The notes under the pieces are model-generated. The model was not told where the DNA came from, searched no databases, and worked only from the letters and a program-made list of their open reading frames with translations. From Candidatus Rokuibacteriota bacterium (GTDB taxonomy: Bacteria > Methylomirabilota > Methylomirabilia > Rokubacteriales > CSP1-6): DNA of 33,369 nt. Each line of letters begins with the position of its first letter. The stretch's first letter is position 1. Made by a program: the position numbers and the translations under genes. This document shows positions 29,098 through 33,369 of this stretch, in pieces. The stretch spans positions 1 to 33,369 of the forward strand of contig QHSU01000005.1 of NCBI GenBank assembly GCA_003220535.1. Direction: 5' to 3'.

Positions 29098-29580
29098 TCA
29101 TTGCTGATAGCCGAACAGGCGCCAGCGCCCGCCCTCCCGGCGGGCGACCTCCAGCTCATGCTCCCAGGCGAGCACTGGAATGGAGCGGCCGGTCCAGCGG
29201 AGACGGCCCGTCACCGTGCCGGTCGAGTAGATCCACGCGTGCTCGCCGACCAAGCGCACCTCGTCGATGCGCACGCGCGCCCTCACCTGGTCATGCAGCG
29301 CGAAGAGCGCGCGCAGCTGCTCGGCGAGGAGAGGCTTCGTGAGGGGGCTGGTGCGGTACTGGTCGGACACGTGCGCGAGCACGCCCGCCGAGTCCATGGC
29401 GTCGAAGCTCCGCACGGCGGCGTCGAGCGCCTGCTGGATCTCGGCGACGACGTAATCCGGTGCGACGGCGCCGGAGGCTGTCGCAGGCGCGGACGGCGGG
29501 CTTCCGGGCGCCGCGCCGGTCGTTGCGGCGGGCAGCCAGATGACGAGGGCGAGCGCGAGACAACGTCGCATACGTCTCAT
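29098..29580 (-). CDS. Exported NTF2/SnoaL-like protein
   Basis: From the ATG at 29580 (GAGG six bases upstream) the product has 160 residues. A signal peptide MRRMRRCLALALVIWLPAAT is followed by a short Ala/Pro linker and an NTF2-like alpha+beta domain. That domain has IQQALDAAVRSFDAMDSAGV, then ALFALHDQVRARVRIDEVRL, then AWIYSTGTVTGRLRW and GGRWRLFGYQQ. The ending G-x-W-R-L-x-x-Y is typical of SnoaL-like/DUF4440 proteins. It is likely periplasmic. The open frame extends to 29736, but the extension lacks sense and the ribosome binding site supports 29580. Confidence 0.8.
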   Translation of the reverse strand: MRRMRRCLALALVIWLPAATTGAAPGSPPSAPATASGAVAPDYVVAEIQQALDAAVRSFDAMDSAGVLAHVSDQYRTSPLTKPLLAEQLRALFALHDQVRARVRIDEVRLVGEHAWIYSTGTVTGRLRWTGRSIPVLAWEHELEVARREGGRWRLFGYQQ

Positions 29581-29857
29581 GTTAAGCCTCGCGACTGCGT
29601 CCTTGATCTGCAACGGCTTACCCAGTGGACTCCCTCTTTGCAGAGTCTCGGTAATTCGCATCACAGCAAACGGCGATTCGTCCTGTTTTCCGGATAGTTG
29701 ATCCCATGGAGTCTGGATCGCAACGCGGGTACCCACTATCGAGTTCCTCCAGAGAAATCAGCTATCGCGCGCCTGTCTCGCCGATGATGATTCGCGAGAC
29801 TCGGCCACCGCTCATCAATTTCCGGGGTTGGCACGGCCCTTGCCTCCGTCGAGCGGC

Positions 29858-30172
29858 ATGTCCGCTGACCCGCTGCCGGAGCGTCGTGTGTGCGAGCGAC
29901 CATCGAAATCCGTTCCCCGCCGGGACCTGCTCTTCATCGTGTCGCGCGATGCTCTCGACCACTACGAGCATCTCAAACGAGTCTTCGCGGACGATAAGAA
30001 GGTCACGGTCATCCTTGATCGCCGGGCGAACCATTGGAACACGTCGAGCGCTCCGGAGGCTGAACGCCTTCCAGTTGATCGACGCGCACGTCCCCTGATC
30101 GATGACCGATTGCGGCGGCAAGGCTGGGCGATAGTCCAGATGCTCTGCGCGGACTCTCGACGCGGAGATTAG
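29858..30172 (+). CDS. Small DRR-motif protein, unknown function
   Basis: The 104-residue product has RRDLLFIVSRDALDHYEHLK, RVFADDKKVTVILDRR, EAERLPVDRRAR, and DDRLRRQGWAIVQM near the end. This is the same arrangement as the 81-residue protein at 4516-4761: strand LLxIV, helix with Tyr, strand VxVIxDRR, E-x-x-R...DRR, and a final GW strand. The Arg-rich middle here is less basic, with NHWNTSSAP in place of an Arg run. The ATG at 29858 gives a basic N-terminal tail of about 20 residues. A membrane peptide gene follows after three bases. Confidence 0.65.
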   Translation: MSADPLPERRVCERPSKSVPRRDLLFIVSRDALDHYEHLKRVFADDKKVTVILDRRANHWNTSSAPEAERLPVDRRARPLIDDRLRRQGWAIVQMLCADSRRGD

Positions 30173-30175
30173 TTT

Positions 30176-30274
30176 ATGGAGCTCCTCCCGTCGATCTTGG
30201 AGACGATCATTTCCTTGGCGGTCGCGGTGGAGTTGGTCGGCGTCGGCCTTCTTGTCTATCGGCTGCTGCAATGA
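30176..30274 (+). CDS. Small single-helix membrane peptide, 32 residues
   Basis: A GGAG eight bases upstream of the ATG at 30176 opens a 32-codon frame starting MELLPSILETIISLAVAVEL and ending VGVGLLVYRLLQ. It is one membrane helix with an acidic start and an Arg near the end. The gene begins three bases after the stop of the DRR-motif gene, so the pair probably shares a transcript. No family recognised. Confidence 0.5.
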   Translation: MELLPSILETIISLAVAVELVGVGLLVYRLLQ

Positions 30275-30410
30275 CTGTGAGGCCGGCCTCCGCCCTGTAG
30301 CGACCCGCCAGCTTCCGCGAATTCCTTGGTCCGAGATGTACCTCGACTTTTTGAAGCTCGACCTCCGTGTTTTTGGCTCAGTTGCCCCTCGCTTCTTGAC
30401 TGTGAGCCCC

Positions 30411-30752
30411 ATGGACGGATCGCTCGATCCGATCTCGCCGCCGACACAGAGCCCGCAGATCAGCGGCGAGCAATCGATCGCGGGCTATTACAACGCGGTG
30501 CCGGCGGGCGTCGCCAAGCTCAAGGGGACCCTGAAAGGCCCGACGCATAACGACGTGACGGGCCAGCCCGATTGCGCCGCCGCGCAGACGCCGTGTCTCA
30601 TCGGCGTCTTTGGCTATCTTGGCTACCCGACGGCCTGGATGATGTACCAGCTCCAGGGCGACGCTGTCGCGCACGGCGCCTTCGTCAGCGGCACCGGCGA
30701 GATGTTTTCCCAGACGCTGAACTGGGAGCATGTCGGGAGCAACATACCGTGA
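30411..30752 (+). pseudogene. C-terminal fragment of an alpha/beta hydrolase
   Basis: The readable part, GSLDPISPPTQSPQ, then YYNAVPAGVAKLKGTLKGPT-HND and GYLGYPTAWMMYQLQGD, resembles the last third of dienelactone-hydrolase or PET-hydrolase-like enzymes. There the strand carrying the catalytic Asp is followed by YYxAxPAG and a G-x-T-H segment with the catalytic His. The nucleophile Ser and the first two thirds of the fold are absent. Upstream in the same frame (30252-30410) the sequence has no hydrolase character and overlaps the membrane peptide. I read it as a truncated gene. A short complete protein is less likely. It converges with the MDR gene. Confidence 0.6.
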
Positions 30753-30808
30753 CGGGTGCGCCCGGGATGGTCGACGAAGGGCCGTCCGTGACCTGAGTCA
30801 CTCGAACC

Positions 30809-31849
30809 TTAGACGGTCGGATCGAGGATGACCTTGCCGAGTGGCTCGTTCGTTCCGACGAGGCGATGGGCCGCCGCCGCTTCCCGAAGTGGCAGGACGC
30901 GGTCGACGAGCACTCTGAATTTCCCCGCTCTGGCCAATTGGAACGAGCGCTCCAGGTCTTCTCGGCGCTCCGCGCCCAGTCCGCTGATGACCCGAAGACG
31001 TTGCTGATAGAGGCGCCTCACGTCGAGGGTGACGAGCCCGCCGCCATGAGCGCCGACGGTCACGAGCCTGCCTCCCGGCGCGAGACTGTTGAACGCGCCG
31101 GGCCAGAGGGCAGGATCGGCGATGTTCTCGAAGACCGCGTCGGCTCCGCGGCCCCCCGTGATCCGCATGACCTCGCGCTCGAGATCCTGTCGGCGGTAGT
31201 TCACCCCGAAATCGGCGCCAAGAGACATGGCGAGCTCGACACGCTGGTCCGTCCCGGCGGCCGCGACCGTATGAGCCCCCAAGCTCTTCGCGACCTGTAC
31301 CAGGCAGCTGCCCAAGCCACCGGCGGCGCCCATGACCAGCGCCCAGTCGCCTGTCTTGAGATCGGCCCGATAGCACTCGCCGAAGGCCAGCGGGAAATGC
31401 CGCGCGATGACCGTCGCATGAGCGAAGGCGAGCCCTTCGGGAAGCGGCACGCAGTTGACGGCGGGTATCTTCAAGTACTCCGCGTATCCACCCCAGCACT
31501 GGACCCCGAGCATCTTTCGACTCGCACAGCGGCGCTGGTGGCCTCCCGTGCAGTGCTGGCAGCGACCACACCCGACACCTCCGAAGATGGCCACGCGGTC
31601 GCCGATTTTCGTCGCCTCGACCTCGGGGCCCGCCGCAGCAACCACCCCCGACGGGTCATTGCCCAGGACGAGCGGCAAGGTCACTCCGTAGTTGCCGCCG
31701 TCCTGCCGCACCTGGAGATCGAGCGTACGGTTGACGGATACGGCGTGAACTCTGAGGAGGACCTCCCCAGGCCCAGGGGATGGCGTCTCAACGTCCTCCC
31801 ACCTCAGGACGTCGGGGCCACCGAACTCTCTGATGACGACGGCTTTCAA
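30809..31849 (-). CDS. Zinc-type MDR alcohol dehydrogenase/quinone reductase
   Basis: The 346-residue protein is a medium-chain dehydrogenase/reductase. It has an N-terminal GroES-like domain (MKAVVIREFGGPDVLRWEDV), a structural zinc loop CGRCQHCTGGHQRRC (about residues 94-108), and a NADP-binding Rossmann domain with GAAGGLGSCLVQVAKSLGA. It ends LREAAAAHRLVGTNEPLGKV. The typical catalytic Cys is replaced in VHAVSVNRTLDLQVRQ, as in quinone-reductase-like members that lack catalytic zinc. It would reduce or oxidise a carbonyl or quinone substrate in the cytoplasm. It stands alone; the histidine phosphatase gene precedes it on the same strand by 51 bases. Confidence 0.9.
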   Translation of the reverse strand: MKAVVIREFGGPDVLRWEDVETPSPGPGEVLLRVHAVSVNRTLDLQVRQDGGNYGVTLPLVLGNDPSGVVAAAGPEVEATKIGDRVAIFGGVGCGRCQHCTGGHQRRCASRKMLGVQCWGGYAEYLKIPAVNCVPLPEGLAFAHATVIARHFPLAFGECYRADLKTGDWALVMGAAGGLGSCLVQVAKSLGAHTVAAAGTDQRVELAMSLGADFGVNYRRQDLEREVMRITGGRGADAVFENIADPALWPGAFNSLAPGGRLVTVGAHGGGLVTLDVRRLYQQRLRVISGLGAERREDLERSFQLARAGKFRVLVDRVLPLREAAAAHRLVGTNEPLGKVILDPTV

Positions 31850-31900
31850 TGCTCCAACAGTTGAACGATATAGCGCATCGCCGCCGGGTCAGGCGTGCAA

Positions 31901-32536
31901 TCAGGGTTCAATGCGGATCTTGCCCACGACATCGATTTCACCCTTTTCATTCGCTCGACCGATCAAAAGATCGCCTTCCGCGATGAGTTCCATCGTCAGC
32001 AGGTTGATGTTGGGCTGGTGGCTGACAAACACCACTGGGGCATTACCAAGATGCTTCACGATCAGGGAGACCGCGACTTTATCATAGGCCGCGGTGCGCT
32101 CCGCGTCAGCACTGGCGATTTCCCGCAATACGGCATCCGTGACGTAGTTGCTGCCAAAGGCGATTTGTGTGGTTTCGCGACAGCGGCACATGGGTGAACT
32201 GATGAGCCCACTGGGCTTCACCCGGTGTTGCACGAATGTCTCCCCGATCTTCTTAGCGTGGGCTTTGCCTTTCGCACTGAGCACAACCTCGCCTCTGCAG
32301 TTGCCGGTTTCGTCCCAGGCGAGAGGGTTGCCCCCGGTGGAATGGGTATGGCGCATGAAAACGACCAAGTGGGGTTTGGATCTGAGCTTGATCCAAAGAG
32401 GCTCATCTATCCGGGACTCTTTCGCCGCTGGCTGGGCCTCGGCCGTAAACGGCACGGCAAGCACACTCAGGCCAAGGCCGCTGAGAAAGGCGCGTCGGTC
32501 GGTCGTTGTAAGTCGGGACTGCTCACCTGGCGGCAA
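31901..32536 (-). CDS. Exported histidine phosphatase family protein
   Basis: The 211-residue product carries a twin-arginine leader, DRRAFLSGLGLSVLAVPFTA followed by EAQP. It is nearly the same as that of the solute-binding protein at 26394-27395. A histidine phosphatase (PF00300) core follows: the phospho-acceptor is R62-H63 in VVFMRHTHST (RHT rather than the usual RHG), then SSPMCRCRETTQIAF, and the second His is H173 in VVFVSHQPNINLL. It should act on a phosphorylated compound in the periplasm. The start is a TTG at 32536 with a weak site, since no ATG or GTG precedes the leader. The leader appears to have been acquired from the solute-binding protein family. Confidence 0.82.
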   Translation of the reverse strand: MPPGEQSRLTTTDRRAFLSGLGLSVLAVPFTAEAQPAAKESRIDEPLWIKLRSKPHLVVFMRHTHSTGGNPLAWDETGNCRGEVVLSAKGKAHAKKIGETFVQHRVKPSGLISSPMCRCRETTQIAFGSNYVTDAVLREIASADAERTAAYDKVAVSLIVKHLGNAPVVFVSHQPNINLLTMELIAEGDLLIGRANEKGEIDVVGKIRIEP

Positions 32537-32561
32537 AGCTAGGCCAGGGCCCGGGCCTGGG

Positions 32562-33369
32562 TCAGATCACCTTGTCGGCCTTGAGACGGTCCAGGTCCGC
32601 GGGCCCGAGCGAGAGCCACTCCTTGTAGACCTCGCCGTTGTGCTGGCCCAGCAGCGGCGCGGGCCGCACCTCAGTGGGCGACTTCGAAAGCTGCACCGGG
32701 TTCGCCGGCATGGTGAACGAGCCCCAGCCCGGGTGCTCGATCGTAGTGACCATGCCGCGCGCGATCAGGTGCGGATCGGTCAGGATCTCCTGCGGCACCA
32801 GCACGGCGCCCGTGGGTACTCCGGCCTTGCCGAGCTCGGCCATGACCTCGTGCTTCGTGCGAGTCATCGTCCAGGCCTCGACGAGGGCGTTGACCTGGTC
32901 CTTGTGGGCGCCGCGCCACTTCGGATCCGACCACTCCGGGTGGCCGATCAGGTCCGCGCGTCCGATCGTCTTGAGCAAGGCGTCCCACATGTGCGGGCGC
33001 ACGGGCTGGCAGTAGATGTAGGCGTAGTCGTCGCGCCCGCCCGGCTTGCAGCGATAGATGCCCGAGGGCGACGTGTTCGCGATCTCGTTCCCGCGTCGCG
33101 GCTCGAAGTCGCCGCCCGCGTACGCGAGCCGCATGGCGATGCGGGAGAGGTTGACGACGGCGTCCTGCATGGAGAGCTCGACACGCTGGCCCTGACCCGT
33201 CGCTTGCCGCTGCCACAGAGCGGCCATCACGCCGAGTGCCGCGTGCATGCCCGTGCCCGAGTCGCCGATGGTCGGGCCGGGCTTGAGCGGCGGCGAGCCC
33301 GGGAAGCCGGTCAGCGCCATCGCGCCGCCCGTGGCCTGCGCGATCATGTCGAAGCTCTTGTACTCGCTG
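32562..33369 (-). CDS. Class III CoA transferase (CaiB/BaiF), 5' end cut off
   Basis: The reading frame runs off the right window edge; visible codons before the first internal Met read SEYKSFD. The remaining 269 or so residues contain [19 protein letters not shown], where the Asp is the expected acyl-carrying residue of this family. [35 protein letters not shown] and [18 protein letters not shown] follow, ending [15 protein letters not shown]...ADKVI. These enzymes move CoA between organic acids in catabolic pathways; the acids cannot be told from sequence. The gene ends 26 bases before the histidine phosphatase start on the same strand. Confidence 0.92.
   Translation of the reverse strand, partial: SEYKSFDMIAQATGGAMALTGFPGSPPLKPGPTIGDSGTGMHAALGVMAALWQRQATGQGQRVELSMQDAVVNLSRIAMRLAYAGGDFEPRRGNEIANTSPSGIYRCKPGGRDDYAYIYCQPVRPHMWDALLKTIGRADLIGHPEWSDPKWRGAHKDQVNALVEAWTMTRTKHEVMAELGKAGVPTGAVLVPQEILTDPHLIARGMVTTIEHPGWGSFTMPANPVQLSKSPTEVRPAPLLGQHNGEVYKEWLSLGPADLDRLKADKVI

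Overview
This is a GC-rich, gene-dense bacterial window. Several habits point to the Candidatus Rokubacteria / Methylomirabilota neighbourhood, or a similar uncultured soil lineage. They are the stand-alone solute-binding proteins with twin-arginine leaders of the DRRAFLSG type, the MKCPRC zinc-ribbon N-termini on a cyclase-AAA-TPR protein and on a GAF kinase, and the lone CoA transferase and DUF genes. This is inferred from family composition and recall, not from a search.

Region 1 (1-11042) is a decayed accessory region. It holds a SAM methyltransferase, a three-GAF sensor histidine kinase broken by frameshifts, relics of small FERW-motif proteins, a truncated phosphoesterase with an internal stop, a small DRR-motif protein, a winged-helix DUF2582 protein, a Cys-rich micro-ORF, an intact peptide-type solute-binding protein, and a cyclase/AAA/TPR regulator with two frameshifts. 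A second, dead copy of that regulator's C-terminus lies 1.75 kb away. The region ends at the 3' end of a tRNA-Arg gene, where the last 39 codons of a tyrosine recombinase survive. This looks like the edge of an old integrated island.

Region 2 (11046-18035) has tRNA-Arg(ACG), tRNA-Ser(GCT), two small envelope genes and a long stem-loop. A tightly coupled type IV pilus minor-pilin operon follows: FimT/GspH-like, PilV-like, PilW-like, PilX-like, PilY1 and a secreted TPR protein. The genes overlap at ATG/TGA or TAGTG junctions. No major pilin or assembly ATPase is present.

Region 3 (18032-21328, minus strand) has a DUF4124 envelope protein, a DUF1028 protein, a TauD/TfdA-like oxygenase and a lipoprotein.

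Region 4 (21528-25915, plus strand) is the most unusual part: two coupled genes. The first encodes an exported protein with a silk-like Gly/Ala/Ser/Val tandem repeat, an Ala-rich helical region and TPRs. The second encodes a protein with three Cys/His/Trp modules, one membrane helix, a Pro-rich linker with 52-residue repeats, and a DegP/HtrA-like domain whose catalytic His and Ser are replaced by Gln and Val. I infer that they form a trans-envelope binding or sensing pair.

Region 5 (25938-33369) returns to mixed metabolic and accessory genes. It has a doubly deleted solute-binding protein relic, an ABC (PF04392-type) solute-binding protein coupled to a 36-residue membrane peptide, another solute-binding relic, pirin, a conserved hypothetical, an NTF2-like exported protein, a second DRR-motif small protein followed by a 32-residue membrane peptide, a truncated alpha/beta hydrolase, a zinc-type MDR dehydrogenase, an exported histidine phosphatase and a class III CoA transferase cut by the window end.
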